Shown here one piece after another: positions 21,369-30,545 of a stretch of DNA of 64,000 nucleotides. The translations under genes were made by a program, and so were the position numbers. Under the pieces are notes generated by a model. That model did not search any database. It saw only the letters and a program-made list of their open reading frames with translations, and was not told the DNA's origin. Source of the DNA: Paenibacillus sp. FSL R10-2782 (lineage in GTDB: Bacteria; Bacillota; Bacilli; Paenibacillales; Paenibacillaceae); assembly GCF_038592985.1 (NCBI RefSeq), contig NZ_CP151951.1:4393001-4457000 (forward strand). The letters run 5' to 3'. How positions within the stretch are numbered: the stretch's first letter is position 1; each line of letters starts with the position of its first letter.

Positions 21369-22016
21369 TCAATAAAATCGGACGCGTACATCGCCCGCCA
21401 AATACGAAATGACAAACTTCACTTTATATTCACTCTGCGCATAATTGGGTGACTTCCAAACCAGACGATTGAGCATACCCGCCTCATGGTCACGGTCAAA
21501 TTGAATCTGCCCAAACAACACGAACATTTCCACCTCTACACCGTAATTATCCGGTAGCGTGATGTCAATATCACCGAAGATCCCCTGCAAAAATATAACG
21601 GGTTCACGTTCTTCGGGAAGTGCCAACGTTAAATCAGCATCCACATCCCCAACCACATGCCATATACTTGTGCTGCGCAAGCTCCACGGCACTTCGTCCC
21701 ATTTATGATTGGATATAAAATTGTGCTTGAATAGCGAGCTTTGACCCTTATGAAGCTTTCTTGAACGTGAATAAAATACAGCTAGCGACCCTATGGTTAC
21801 TAGCACAAAAAGGAATAAATGATCAAGCACGAGTAGCCCTGCCCCGATTGCGAGCATTCTATAGCCTTTTTTGATTTTGGAATTACGAATCTTATATATT
21901 CCGGCCAACATCAGGATCAGTGCAACCACGGAGAGGAAGCCAATCCACTGACCGAATAAAATGATAATCCCGATTGCGATAACTGCCAGTGCCAAGACTG
22001 ATTTCCTTTTCTCCAT
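21369..22016 (-). CDS. liaF: LiaF membrane regulator
   Basis: 215 residues. Hydrophobic segments occupy roughly residues 8-36 and 52-80. The C-terminal cytoplasmic LiaF domain includes DVDADLTLALPEE and GIFGDIDITLPDNYGV. LiaF keeps LiaS inactive in unstressed cells. AAAGGGGGTG ribosome site. First of the three regulators, separated from the upstream effector genes by a hairpin. Confidence 0.9.
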   Translation of the reverse strand: MEKRKSVLALAVIAIGIIILFGQWIGFLSVVALILMLAGIYKIRNSKIKKGYRMLAIGAGLLVLDHLFLFVLVTIGSLAVFYSRSRKLHKGQSSLFKHNFISNHKWDEVPWSLRSTSIWHVVGDVDADLTLALPEEREPVIFLQGIFGDIDITLPDNYGVEVEMFVLFGQIQFDRDHEAGMLNRLVWKSPNYAQSEYKVKFVISYLAGDVRVRFY

Positions 22017-22043
22017 GCTGCACCCCCTTTATTTATACAGGAA

Positions 22044-22086
22044 GGAAAAGCCATAGTGGCGCGACATTCCGCCATATGGCTTTTCC
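22044..22086 (-). terminator. Intercistronic hairpin between pspA and liaF
   Basis: GGAAAAGCCATA and ATATGGCTTTTCC enclose a second GGCG/CGCC pairing. On the minus strand it is followed by TTTTCC. It probably attenuates transcription so that effectors outnumber regulators. Confidence 0.6.
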
Positions 22087-22163
22087 GAACCATACAGATT
22101 GAGCACTATAATTGACCAGTGTCCATTCCATACAGCATATCATAATGTCTTATTTTCGAGTAG

Positions 22164-22868
22164 TCAGTCCTTCTTTATATCTACTGGTTTAGCACCCGTT
22201 TGAATTTTGGATTTGAGCTGTTGAAGCTGCTCATCCACTTTGAACTGCTTTTCAGCCTCAGCCGGGTTGATATAAGCTTCCCCCGGAGCTTGACGGTAAG
22301 GGGCACGCAGCACGTCGGCTTCCGCTTCCAATTGCATAATTTTTTCTTCCATCCGGTGGAAGCCCATCGAAGCAGATCCGCTTTCAATCGTGTGCAAACT
22401 GTTGATCTGCGACAATTGCTTTTTCGCTTTCGCCATTTGTGCACGGGATACCAGCTCATTACGCTTGTTGCGCATTTTGTAGAACTCATCCTTCATGTCG
22501 TGAAGCTGTTGCACCAATTCTTTGGCTTGAAGCTCGGCTTGCGTATGCAGGTCGCGATATTCATCTTGTTTTTGTGTAAAATAGACCTTTTCACCTAGCA
22601 GCTTGCGCGCTACTTCCTCCTGACCGTTCCGCAACGCGGATTCTGCTTGTTGTTCACGCTCATTAGATACTCTTACTGCTTCCTCCAAGCGCTGTTTCAT
22701 GCGACGTTCATTTGCCATTTGCTTGGCAACCGTTACTTCTGCCTCGTGAATTTCCGCCTCCATATCGCGCAGATATTGGTTCAGCATAATAACCGGGTCT
22801 TCCACTTTATCCAGCACTTCATTCACCGATGCTCTTGTCATATCCTTCATTCTTTTAAAGATTCCCAT
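22164..22868 (-). CDS. pspA: PspA/IM30 family envelope-stress protein (LiaH-like)
   Basis: 234 residues, almost entirely coiled coil, with the family N-terminus ([17 protein letters not shown]). It assembles on the membrane when the lipid II cycle or membrane integrity is disturbed. The ATG overlaps the stop codon of the upstream pspC gene (TAATG), so translation is coupled. The second PspA-like protein of the operon is encoded at 23363-24034. Confidence 0.92.
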   Translation of the reverse strand: MGIFKRMKDMTRASVNEVLDKVEDPVIMLNQYLRDMEAEIHEAEVTVAKQMANERRMKQRLEEAVRVSNEREQQAESALRNGQEEVARKLLGEKVYFTQKQDEYRDLHTQAELQAKELVQQLHDMKDEFYKMRNKRNELVSRAQMAKAKKQLSQINSLHTIESGSASMGFHRMEEKIMQLEAEADVLRAPYRQAPGEAYINPAEAEKQFKVDEQLQQLKSKIQTGAKPVDIKKD

Positions 22869-23356
22869 TATTTACGATCTCCCTTCTCGAATTGCTCTAC
22901 TTTTTTGCGTAACTCTGCCAACTCTTTTTTCATTGCTTTTTTCTCGATATCTTCCATCATGGAATCCAGATCACTGTTAGGACCTGTATTAAATTTGGAT
23001 GAATGACGGGCATCTTGACCAAAAGATTGGCTCGGATTACCGTATGCTCCGCCCTGATTGTAACCAGTTCCCGGTCCATACTGTGAACCAGTGCTGTTCC
23101 CGCCATAATAGCGTGAATCTTGTTGATTGTAAGGCCCGCTGTTGGGACCAAATCCTCCATCATAAGGGGATCTCGGCTCCTTGGAGATAACCAGCGCCGC
23201 AATCACATAAATCATAAACGTGGTTCCTGCTGTAAAAAAGAAACTGAGTATAACCAGAATACGAATCCAAGTTGAGTCCATCCCTGTTGCGTCAGAAAGA
23301 CCGCCGCATACCCCTGTTAATACTCTATCCCGGTTTGATCGGTAAATTCGGGTCAT
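22868..23356 (-). CDS. PspC-domain membrane protein
   Basis: About 162 residues. The PspC domain is at 1-60 ([18 protein letters not shown], then a transmembrane helix), followed by a Gly/Asn/Tyr/Gln-rich linker (about 65-115) and a C-terminal coiled coil ([17 protein letters not shown]). The coiled coil may contact the PspA proteins encoded on either side. The ATG at 23356 lies nine bases after AAGGAG; a GTG at 23362 is too close. Confidence 0.85.
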   Translation of the reverse strand: MTRIYRSNRDRVLTGVCGGLSDATGMDSTWIRILVILSFFFTAGTTFMIYVIAALVISKEPRSPYDGGFGPNSGPYNQQDSRYYGGNSTGSQYGPGTGYNQGGAYGNPSQSFGQDARHSSKFNTGPNSDLDSMMEDIEKKAMKKELAELRKKVEQFEKGDRK

Positions 23357-23362
23357 AATCAC

Positions 23363-24034
23363 TTACTCCTTCCCGCTGTTGTTCAGCTTGCTCTTCAGTC
23401 TCGCCCACTCTTGTTCGAGCAGCGATCCGCCGCCATGGGCATCCTCCGTGTGGCCGCCTTCTCCCCGCCGCAAATCACGCAAGCTCAACGTTTCTGCTTC
23501 CATATCGGCTACCCGATCTTCCAAGCGGTTGAACATTCGGGGAACATTCCGTCCACCGTATGTACCTGCCCGTTCGTTCATCTGCTGCTGGAGTCTCAAC
23601 GTTTGTACACGTGCTGCATAATACTGGCGCTTACTGTTTACCGTTTGATATTCCGTTTTTAAGGTATCAAGCTGATGCTCCAATTCCCGTAGCGATTCAC
23701 GGCTCTGCTCCCACAGCTCTCTATACTGCTCTTCTTTTTCTGCATACAGCATTTTTTCCTGAAGGGCCAGCTTTGCAATGTGTTCTTCATCAGCCTTTAA
23801 AGCCAGCAGCGCCTGTTCCTCCCGTTTAATCTGCATAGACACTGCGTGATCCAACTGTTGCTTCATCTGTCTTGTATGCACTGCGTATTGCTGATGAAGC
23901 TTTTCTGCTTCGGCAATATCCTCACGGGTGTTATACAAGAACTGGTCAATCAGTTGTATCGGTTCTTGACTTTGTTCCAAATGCTCATTGAAGGTCGCTA
24001 CGGTAATATCACGCATTCTACGAAACACACTCAT
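23363..24034 (-). CDS. Second PspA/IM30 family protein
   Basis: 223 residues with the PspA N-terminus (MSVFRRMRDITVATFNEHL) and long coiled coil. A Gly/Arg-rich break lies near 150-165 and another Gly-rich stretch near the C-terminus (RRGEGGHTEDAHGGG), which the other PspA lacks. Same operon. Two diverged PspA paralogs beside one PspC suggest a hetero-oligomeric scaffold; this is inference. Confidence 0.88.
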   Translation of the reverse strand: MSVFRRMRDITVATFNEHLEQSQEPIQLIDQFLYNTREDIAEAEKLHQQYAVHTRQMKQQLDHAVSMQIKREEQALLALKADEEHIAKLALQEKMLYAEKEEQYRELWEQSRESLRELEHQLDTLKTEYQTVNSKRQYYAARVQTLRLQQQMNERAGTYGGRNVPRMFNRLEDRVADMEAETLSLRDLRRGEGGHTEDAHGGGSLLEQEWARLKSKLNNSGKE

Positions 24035-24118
24035 TTGCGTCTGCTCCTTTCACATTTCGTATTTTCATATCTTCATACTTCGTTTCTGTAATCCACATTA
24101 CCCGCGAATCCATCCATC

Positions 24119-24433
24119 TCAGTAACGTCTTCTGCGGTCACTCAGCATTGAAACACCGAATATGATTAATCCAATTGCCAGCAGCGGTCCCAAAAGCCAT
24201 GACAGCTTGCCGAGTAAAACCAGTACCCCGATTACAAGCACGATCCATCCGAAGACCACATTTCCTCTTTTCACACCGTAGTAACCTAGCATGATCATCG
24301 CTATCGGGATTAAGTAACCGATCAAGTGTCCTACAAAGTAACCGAAAAATGGAGTAAACTTACCGAGCAGCATAATCGAACCCAATACAATCAGTACAAT
24401 AGCCAACCCATTGCCTTTGTTAACTCTCATCAT
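24119..24433 (-). CDS. LiaI-like small membrane protein
   Basis: 104 residues, mostly hydrophobic, with three or four transmembrane segments (ending in LLAIGLIIFGVSML) and an Arg-rich tail. It resembles LiaI and the N-terminal half of LiaF. First gene of the operon, as liaI is in Bacillus, where LiaI anchors LiaH. On the minus strand TACAAT (24471-24476) upstream is a likely -10. No clear -35, as expected for a LiaR-activated promoter. Confidence 0.78.
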   Translation of the reverse strand: MMRVNKGNGLAIVLIVLGSIMLLGKFTPFFGYFVGHLIGYLIPIAMIMLGYYGVKRGNVVFGWIVLVIGVLVLLGKLSWLLGPLLAIGLIIFGVSMLSDRRRRY

Positions 24434-24572
24434 CTCTCACCGCCTTTCACTGTGTCTTGCTTATGTCCTTATTGTACGCTGATCCGGAGTTCGCCAAAAC
24501 GGACCCCAGACGGTTTTTGAACCTAGACCTAAGTCGGGGGTGCATACAGACCTACGGCTATCACCCTCTAGG

Positions 24573-25784
24573 CTATTCTGCCGTACGGGCTGTTGGTTGT
24601 TGCTCACCCGCTTGCTTGGAGCGTAGTGAAAGGACGAGACAAGCCAGTAATGCTATAGCTGCAACCATATATGGCAGGTTAATATGAACATCGAACAGCA
24701 GTCCTGCAATCAGTGGTCCGATCACATTACCCAAGCTTGTATAAGATGAGTTCATTCCAGCCACGAACCCCTGCTCATCCCCTGCCTGCCGTGATAAGGA
24801 AGTGCTTACGGCTGGACGAAGAATGTCCATGGCCAGAAAAATGATAAAAGTCGTCAACATAATCATGGCGTACTGCTCAGCAAACAGTGTCAGAAAAATG
24901 AACAATCCAGCCACTGCCAGACAGATATGAATGACCTTTTTCTCGCCAAAACGATTAATAATCCAGCCAAATATAGTCGCCTGGACAACTGCCCCCAGAA
25001 TGGAACCTGTGGTTATAATGATGGCAATATCCACTGGCGTAAAACCATATTTATGATCTACAAACAACCCGAACACCGTTTCAAAGTTAGCCAGCCCAAA
25101 AGCAACCACAAATACAATGATCAATCCCATGAAATAAGGAGAACGATACGACTTAGCAAACTGCTGCAAAAGGTTTTCCTTTTGCCGTGGAAGCTCTCTA
25201 TTATCCCGTTGCTTTTCCTTGCTTAAGGATTCGGGGAGCACTAGCAAAGACAAGATAGCCGCTATCCCCGCAGCTCCTGCGGCTGCAAAAAAGGGAATAC
25301 GTATGCCGTATGTGGCCAGCAAACCACCAATACCTGGTCCGATAATAAACCCAGTGTTAATCGCCGCGTTAATCATCCCCATTCCCTGGCCTCTTTCTTC
25401 GAATGAGGTCACGTCAGCGACATACGCCATTATAGAAGGAGTAAGCAGTGCGGCCCCCGCCCCGCCCATGATTCGAGCTACAAACAAGGTAGGTACAGAA
25501 CTAGCCAGCCCAAAGACAAGCTCGGATAACATAAAAATAAACATACCTGAAACAATCATTTTTTTACGTCCATAACGATCAGACCACTTGCCCGCCAATG
25601 GTGATAATAAAAGTTGTGTCAGGGCAAAAGCCGCGACCATCAGTCCCATCGAGGAACCATTCATTCCCAGCTCGCTTATAAATTTAGGTAATACGGGAAC
25701 AACCAATCCAATCCCCATGAATGCCAAAAAGATGTTAAGCATCAGTAACAGCATGGCTCCCCGATTTCGTGTCAGCATAGACAT
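24573..25784 (-). CDS. MFS multidrug efflux transporter, DHA1 type
   Basis: 403 residues with 12 predicted transmembrane segments. Motif A is in LAGKWSDRYGRKKM and motif C, typical of drug/H+ antiporters, in INTGFIIGPGIGG. Similar in form to NorA/Bmr pumps. Between it and the upstream TetR gene lie a terminator and an operator-like palindrome, so it probably has its own TetR-controlled promoter. Substrate unknown. Confidence 0.88.
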   Translation of the reverse strand: MSMLTRNRGAMLLLMLNIFLAFMGIGLVVPVLPKFISELGMNGSSMGLMVAAFALTQLLLSPLAGKWSDRYGRKKMIVSGMFIFMLSELVFGLASSVPTLFVARIMGGAGAALLTPSIMAYVADVTSFEERGQGMGMINAAINTGFIIGPGIGGLLATYGIRIPFFAAAGAAGIAAILSLLVLPESLSKEKQRDNRELPRQKENLLQQFAKSYRSPYFMGLIIVFVVAFGLANFETVFGLFVDHKYGFTPVDIAIIITTGSILGAVVQATIFGWIINRFGEKKVIHICLAVAGLFIFLTLFAEQYAMIMLTTFIIFLAMDILRPAVSTSLSRQAGDEQGFVAGMNSSYTSLGNVIGPLIAGLLFDVHINLPYMVAAIALLACLVLSLRSKQAGEQQPTARTAE

Positions 25785-25860
25785 GTTTCAACCCTTCCTT
25801 TTCCTGTGTAGCTTTTTTTATTTATCATTTCTTAAATTTGCTTACCGTATCTTCGAAAAC

Positions 25861-25883
25861 AATAAAACTTAAATTGTTTTATT
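25861..25883. promoter_or_regulatory. Operator-like palindrome upstream of the MFS gene
   Basis: AATAAAAC, 7-base spacer, GTTTTATT, about 75 bp before the MFS start. The same pattern occurs ahead of the tetR gene at 26520, supporting a shared TetR site. Confidence 0.6.
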
Positions 25884-25893
25884 AGTTTTCTTA

Positions 25894-25940
25894 TAAAAAA
25901 ATGACCTCTTCAAATATGTAACATATTGTTGAGGCCATTT
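25894..25940 (-). terminator. Terminator after tetR
   Basis: On the minus strand AAATGGCCTC and GAGGTCATTT enclose an A/T-rich paired middle, followed by seven T. It lies immediately after the regulator stop. Confidence 0.8.
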
Positions 25941-25941
25941 T

Positions 25942-26493
25942 CTATTTTTCGACCAGTCCAAATAACAATATATCTACAATAGAATAAATAGCATCCTCTA
26001 CCGTCACGCTGTTATCCAGAAAAAATCGCTGATCAAGCGTTAAATTTATAGAATCAATAATAAGTCTCATGATGAGAGCTTCGTTTTTATTAACAATAAT
26101 CCCTTCCTGAATGCCCTGCTGGATCAAAGTTCTGATCTGGGGCCAATCATTCAAGTCGGTATGAACCCTTTTCCAATGCTCAGGATAATATTTTTTCATT
26201 TGATCCAGGATTCGTAAATCATAAAAATCATTATATTGCGGTATGACCCTGATCGACTGCTTAATCTTCTCTAGCAAAGTTAATTGGTCGTTTCCGACAA
26301 TTTGCTCGGTTTTTCGAATCATATCATTATTTGTACGTTCTATAAGCGTTTCTAAAATGAGTGTTTTGGATGAAAAATGCTCATATAAGGTACGCTTACT
26401 AATAGCGAGTCTTTTCGCAAGATCATCCATGGTAAATTTCAAACCACTATCATGTGCCTCCTCCACAAAAGCTTCTAAAATCCTTTCCTTCAT
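25942..26493 (-). CDS. TetR-family repressor beside the MFS pump
   Basis: 183 residues. N-terminal helix-turn-helix in LAKRLAISKRTLYEHFSSK; the C-terminal ligand domain is not recognised. It is codirectional with and upstream of the MFS pump, which it probably represses. A matching half-palindrome ahead of its own start suggests autoregulation. Confidence 0.88.
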   Translation of the reverse strand: MKERILEAFVEEAHDSGLKFTMDDLAKRLAISKRTLYEHFSSKTLILETLIERTNNDMIRKTEQIVGNDQLTLLEKIKQSIRVIPQYNDFYDLRILDQMKKYYPEHWKRVHTDLNDWPQIRTLIQQGIQEGIIVNKNEALIMRLIIDSINLTLDQRFFLDNSVTVEDAIYSIVDILLFGLVEK

Positions 26494-26519
26494 ACTTTAT
26501 CCCTCATTTCTTTACACCA

Positions 26520-26541
26520 AATAAAACTATAAACGTTTTTT
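26520..26541. promoter_or_regulatory. Second TetR operator-like site
   Basis: AATAAAAC, 7-base spacer, GTTTTTTC; 17 of 22 positions match the site at 25861. It lies about 27 bp upstream of the tetR start. The rest of 26542-26957 is A/T-rich and I see no gene in it. Confidence 0.5.
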
Positions 26542-26957
26542 CAGTACCAATATCCTACTATATAGTTAGAGAACCTGTCAAATTACATTTCTCTAAAACA
26601 TAAATATAATAACTCCCTAGAGATTCTGCAATTTCCTTATCTGTCTTGCATAAATTTCAGGTACTGTACTTTTTTTCGGATGGTTTCAATGTTTTAATAG
26701 CTTGAATCAATTTCATAAATGATAGCAAACGAAATGTATAGTACATATAGACAAACTAAACCATTTTGATCTATATGTACTCTTGATTAAAGCTACTGAG
26801 GGTATTATGAAATGGATTCAGCTTCTAAGAGAATTCTCTATCGGTAATGTGTTATATGTAGGGAAGTTATGTTGAGTGTTGAGGCTCGCCTCAGAAATTT
26901 TGAACCCTGAATTAGGCAGGCTCTAAAAATCGGAGAGAAGAAATTCGTAAAATCATC

Positions 26958-27530
26958 TTAGGTTAGCTGTGGGTATATCGCGGCAACACCGCTTTGGACA
27001 GTGCGGCTCACGTCGTCGGCAATAATTTCAAAACTATCGGACTCTAAACCATCGATGGCCAATTTTGCAATATTCGCAGGATTGGATTTGGGAGCTTCAA
27101 TGCCTGCCGTCATGTCTGTGTCTATAAATCCCACATGCAAGCTAGCTACCCTCACTTTTTGAGGATACAGATTAAGCGCAGTGCGTTTGTCATTCCCCAC
27201 TCTGCCGCCTTTGCAGCCGTATACGCGCCTCCACTTCCCAAACTAATCCAAGATAATACGGAAAGAATATTCAGAATTGAACCCCTGCCATTTTTTTGAA
27301 ATAATAGGTGCAAAAGCACGAACCATGGATAATGTACCAAAGACGTGTGTATTAAACTCCAACTGTATTTTATCGATATTTCCATCAAGCAAAGAAATGC
27401 CTGTAGACGTGCCTGCATTATTGATGAGAAGCGTAATATCCTTAGCTGACAGAATAGCTGCGTCAAGCGCATCCATGCTTATTATGAAAAGAACTGTCGA
27501 TACAAATTCGACAGTTCTTCTCCTCAAATC
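26958..27530 (-). pseudogene. Short-chain dehydrogenase/reductase, frameshifted
   Basis: Three minus-strand frames each carry part of one SDR. The first has ITLLINNAGTSTGI (the NNAG motif) and a long central helix. The second has GSGGAYTAAKAAEWG (the YxxxK active site). The third has VRVASLHVGFIDTDM and the C-terminus ending PQLT. At least two frameshifts separate them, and the N-terminal nucleotide-binding glycine motif is missing. Non-functional as it stands. It sits directly downstream of glyA. Confidence 0.82.
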
Positions 27531-27539
27531 CTCAGCCCT

Positions 27540-28781
27540 CTAAAGTCCATCGTATAAAGGAAATTGAGAAGTGATCTCTCGTATTGTTCCTAAAATCTGT
27601 TTTTTAATCGTCGAGTTCTTGGGGTTTTTTAAGGCGAGTCCAATAAGCCGGGCAATTTCTTTCATTTCCATACAGCCTAGTCCCCTAGATGTCATGGCAG
27701 GAGTGCCGAAACGGATGCCACTCGTTACTAGCGGACTAGCAGTATCGTAAGGAATAGCATTTTTGTTAGCGGTGATTCCCAGTTCGTCAAGTATTGTTTG
27801 AGCCTCTTGGCCTGTCATTCCAATTGTACGCAAATCAACCAGTACAATATGATTATCCGTTCCTCCTGTAACAACAGATAACCCTTCATTTATTAATGAT
27901 TCCGCCAACACATTGGCGTTTTTAAGAACTTTTTTTATATAGGTTACAAAATCCGGTTGCATTGCCTCCCCTAGCGCAACTGCCTTTGCTGCAATGACAT
28001 GCATAAACGGACCGCCTTGTGTTCCAGGGAACACGGCTTTATCAACCGCTTGCGCCCAAGATTCTCGGCACATAATCAGTCCCCCTCTTGGTCCTCTCAA
28101 TGTTTTATGCGTTGTTGTTGTAACAAAGTGGGCATAGGGTATCGGGTTAGGATGTAAGCCTGCCGCAACAATTCCAGCAATATGTGCCATATCTACAAAA
28201 ACAAGTGCTCCAACTTCATCAGCAATTTGGGCGAACAACTCAAATTCAATCATTCTTGGATAGGCACTTGCTCCTACTACAATCATGCGTGGAAGATGCT
28301 TGTGAGCGAGTTTTCGCACTTGATCAAAATCAATACGCCCCGTTTGTTGATCGACACCATAAGAAACAAAGTTATACATTTCTCCAGAAAAATTTACTGG
28401 ACTTCCATGCGTAAGATGTCCACCATGAGATAGATTCATGCCTAGAATGGTGTCGCCAGGCTTAATTGAAGCAAAATAAACAGCCATATTTGCCTGCGCG
28501 CCAGAATGAGGCTGTACGTTGACATGATCGGCACCAAAAAGCTCCTTGGCACGATGAATAGCAAGTTCCTCCACCAAATCAACGTATTCACACCCACCAT
28601 AATATCTTTTCGCTGGATATCCTTCGGCGTACTTATTGGCCAATACTGTACCTGTCGCCTCCATGACGGCTTGGCTAACAAAATTTTCAGATGCAATCAA
28701 CTCTATTTTATTCTGTTGCCTTGCAAGCTCTTGTCGGACAGCATCAGCTATTAATTTGTCTTGGTGAACCAAATTTTTCAT
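27540..28781 (-). CDS. glyA: Serine hydroxymethyltransferase
   Basis: 413 residues, full length. The PLP lysine is in [15 protein letters not shown], and [10 protein letters not shown] and the [13 protein letters not shown] motif are intact. It converts serine plus tetrahydrofolate to glycine plus 5,10-methylene-THF. GAAGGGAAGAGG precedes the ATG. It is last in a PLP operon (pdxS, pdxT relic, GNAT, glyA), not in the usual upp-linked place, so it may be a second copy. Confidence 0.94.
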   Translation of the reverse strand: MKNLVHQDKLIADAVRQELARQQNKIELIASENFVSQAVMEATGTVLANKYAEGYPAKRYYGGCEYVDLVEELAIHRAKELFGADHVNVQPHSGAQANMAVYFASIKPGDTILGMNLSHGGHLTHGSPVNFSGEMYNFVSYGVDQQTGRIDFDQVRKLAHKHLPRMIVVGASAYPRMIEFELFAQIADEVGALVFVDMAHIAGIVAAGLHPNPIPYAHFVTTTTHKTLRGPRGGLIMCRESWAQAVDKAVFPGTQGGPFMHVIAAKAVALGEAMQPDFVTYIKKVLKNANVLAESLINEGLSVVTGGTDNHIVLVDLRTIGMTGQEAQTILDELGITANKNAIPYDTASPLVTSGIRFGTPAMTSRGLGCMEMKEIARLIGLALKNPKNSTIKKQILGTIREITSQFPLYDGL

Positions 28782-28814
28782 GAGCCTCTTCCCTTCACTT
28801 CAAAAAATCATATA

Positions 28815-29213
28815 TTATTTCTTGCCTTTGATCATAAATCCGTTATTGATCTTGTCAAAGCCCACTTTAGGATAGTACGTCATTGCACTTGGTGCGGCTA
28901 ATAAAATTAAAGTAACCTCTTTCCCGATTTCCTCCTGTACCTTGGAGATAAGCTTCCGTCCCACTCCGCATTTTTGATAATCTTGATCAATAGCCAAATC
29001 TGATAAATAGCAGCAGAAACTCCAATCTGTCAGCGCACGAGCTACGCCAATCATCTTATCTCCACACCATGCTGACAGGAGTACATCCGCATGATTGATC
29101 ATCAATTCGATTCTTTCAGGTTGATCGATTGGACGAACAATCCCACTTGTTCTAAATACCCGGATCACATCCTCAACGCTTACACCTTTATGATTCTTAT
29201 AAGTGATTTCCAG
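28815..29213 (-). CDS. GNAT N-acetyltransferase, probable CTG start
   Basis: About 132 residues. The acetyl-CoA site is in DQDYQKCGVGRKLISKV and the fold continues through MTYYPKVGFDKI. The frame is open from 29213, where CTG follows AAGGAG by ten bases and gives the natural N-terminus LEITYKNHKG. The first standard codon is the GTG at 29168, which would cut off the first beta strand. Either a CTG start is used or the original ATG was lost. It lies between the pdxT relic and glyA. Confidence 0.7.
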   Translation of the reverse strand: MEITYKNHKGVSVEDVIRVFRTSGIVRPIDQPERIELMINHADVLLSAWCGDKMIGVARALTDWSFCCYLSDLAIDQDYQKCGVGRKLISKVQEEIGKEVTLILLAAPSAMTYYPKVGFDKINNGFMIKGKK

Positions 29214-29227
29214 CCTACTTCTCTCCT

Positions 29228-29465
29228 TTAGGTTTCAAAAAGAGTTATTTTTAGTTGTACCATCTCAATAAAATACGAGTGTAGAGATTTATCGCTAGTT
29301 AATTCTGGTTGAAATGAAGTAACCAATAGATTATCCTGTTGAGCTGCCATCCAGTTCTTCCAACTGATCAACCTGTTTGACTAAAACCCCTTCCCGACCC
29401 GCTTGCTCAAGACTACGTATATGCTCGATAACTGCACCTTGAAGTGCCAACACTCCAATCTTCAT
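29228..29465 (-). pseudogene. pdxT: pdxT with internal deletion
   Basis: From the ATG at 29463-29465 the frame reads the PdxT N-terminus ([16 protein letters not shown], then [10 protein letters not shown]) and stops after about 44 codons. In another frame the PdxT C-terminus follows at once ([16 protein letters not shown], then SYFIEMV). About 110 codons are gone, including the nucleophile cysteine of the glutaminase triad. PdxT normally supplies ammonia to PdxS. It sits in its usual place just after pdxS, so this is decay of a former pdxST pair. Confidence 0.88.
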
Positions 29466-29482
29466 CTATGTGTTCTCTTATC

Positions 29483-30364
29483 TTACCATCCGCGATCCTG
29501 CATTCGGTCTTGCGGAGACAGCCTAGAAATCTCTATTCCCTTCATCGGTTTACCTAAATTTTTGGAGGCCTCGGCAATGAGATTGTAGTTTGTGTACTGC
29601 GTGGTCGCTTCCACAATGGCACGTGCAAATTTCTCTGGACTTTCGGATTTGAAAATACCAGAGCCCACAAATACACCGTCAGCACCCAAGTGCATCATTA
29701 GAGCCGCGTCAGACGGAGTCGCTACGCCCCCGGCCGCGAAGTTAACTACAGGCAGCTTACCATTCTCATGCACCTCAACTAAAAGTTCATAAGGAACGCC
29801 CAAGTTTTTGGCTTCTGCATACAACTCGTCCTTCGAAATAGTTTGAATTTTTCGAATCTGACTATTAATCAATCTCATATGACGAACAGCTTCCACAATA
29901 TTACCAGTACCCGGTTCACCTTTTGTACGAATCATTGATGCGCCTTCGCCAATTCGACGCAACGCTTCACCCAAGTCTTTGGCTCCACACACGAATGGGA
30001 CCGTGAAGTCTCTTTTGTTAATATGAAATACCTCATCGGCAGGCGTAAGCACTTCACTTTCATCCAGATAGTCCACACCCAGAGATTCCAGCACTTTCGC
30101 TTCAACATAATGCCCGATTCGAGCTTTGGCCATAACAGGAATGGTGACGACCTTCATAACCTCTTCTACAATTGAAGGATCGGCCATACGAGCTACCCCT
30201 CCAGCTCCACGAATGTCAGACGGGACACGCTCTAAAGCCATTACTGCCGTAGCACCTGCAGCCTCGGCAATTTTTGCTTGCTCGGCATTCATAACATCCA
30301 TAATAACGCCACCCTTTTGCATTTCCGCCATGCCTCTTTTTACACGCTCAGTACCTGTGCTCAT
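29483..30364 (-). CDS. pdxS: Pyridoxal 5'-phosphate synthase lyase subunit
   Basis: 293 residues, full length. The (beta/alpha)8 barrel has the first active-site lysine in [11 protein letters not shown] and the second in [13 protein letters not shown]. It builds PLP from ribose-5-phosphate, glyceraldehyde-3-phosphate and ammonia. The local PdxT partner is deleted, so it depends on another PdxT or on free ammonium. A PdxR-like operator lies 90-140 bp upstream. Confidence 0.96.
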   Translation of the reverse strand: MSTGTERVKRGMAEMQKGGVIMDVMNAEQAKIAEAAGATAVMALERVPSDIRGAGGVARMADPSIVEEVMKVVTIPVMAKARIGHYVEAKVLESLGVDYLDESEVLTPADEVFHINKRDFTVPFVCGAKDLGEALRRIGEGASMIRTKGEPGTGNIVEAVRHMRLINSQIRKIQTISKDELYAEAKNLGVPYELLVEVHENGKLPVVNFAAGGVATPSDAALMMHLGADGVFVGSGIFKSESPEKFARAIVEATTQYTNYNLIAEASKNLGKPMKGIEISRLSPQDRMQDRGW

Positions 30365-30455
30365 TTTTCATGCCTCCTGCTTATCTGTATGCAATTTGCT
30401 ATAATCAGTTCAATTCATCAACGGATCAAAAGTTCTACATAAGCATACTAACAAT

Positions 30456-30503
30456 TGGATTGTTTATAAACATCCATAACTGTCATACTCAAACCATCCA
30501 AAA
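30456..30503 (-). promoter_or_regulatory. PdxR/MocR-like operator upstream of pdxS
   Basis: In the pdxS direction: TTTTGGAT, 16 bases, TTATGGAT (24-bp period), then an inverted CAATCCA, followed at once by TTGTTAGTATG, a likely -10 region. The same pattern occurs at 33300 and 35843. Here it lies upstream of the promoter, the position of an activator. Confidence 0.75.
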
Positions 30504-30545
30504 GTTTTTACAAAATGACTATTTTAAAAAGCTCTACGTATATAA

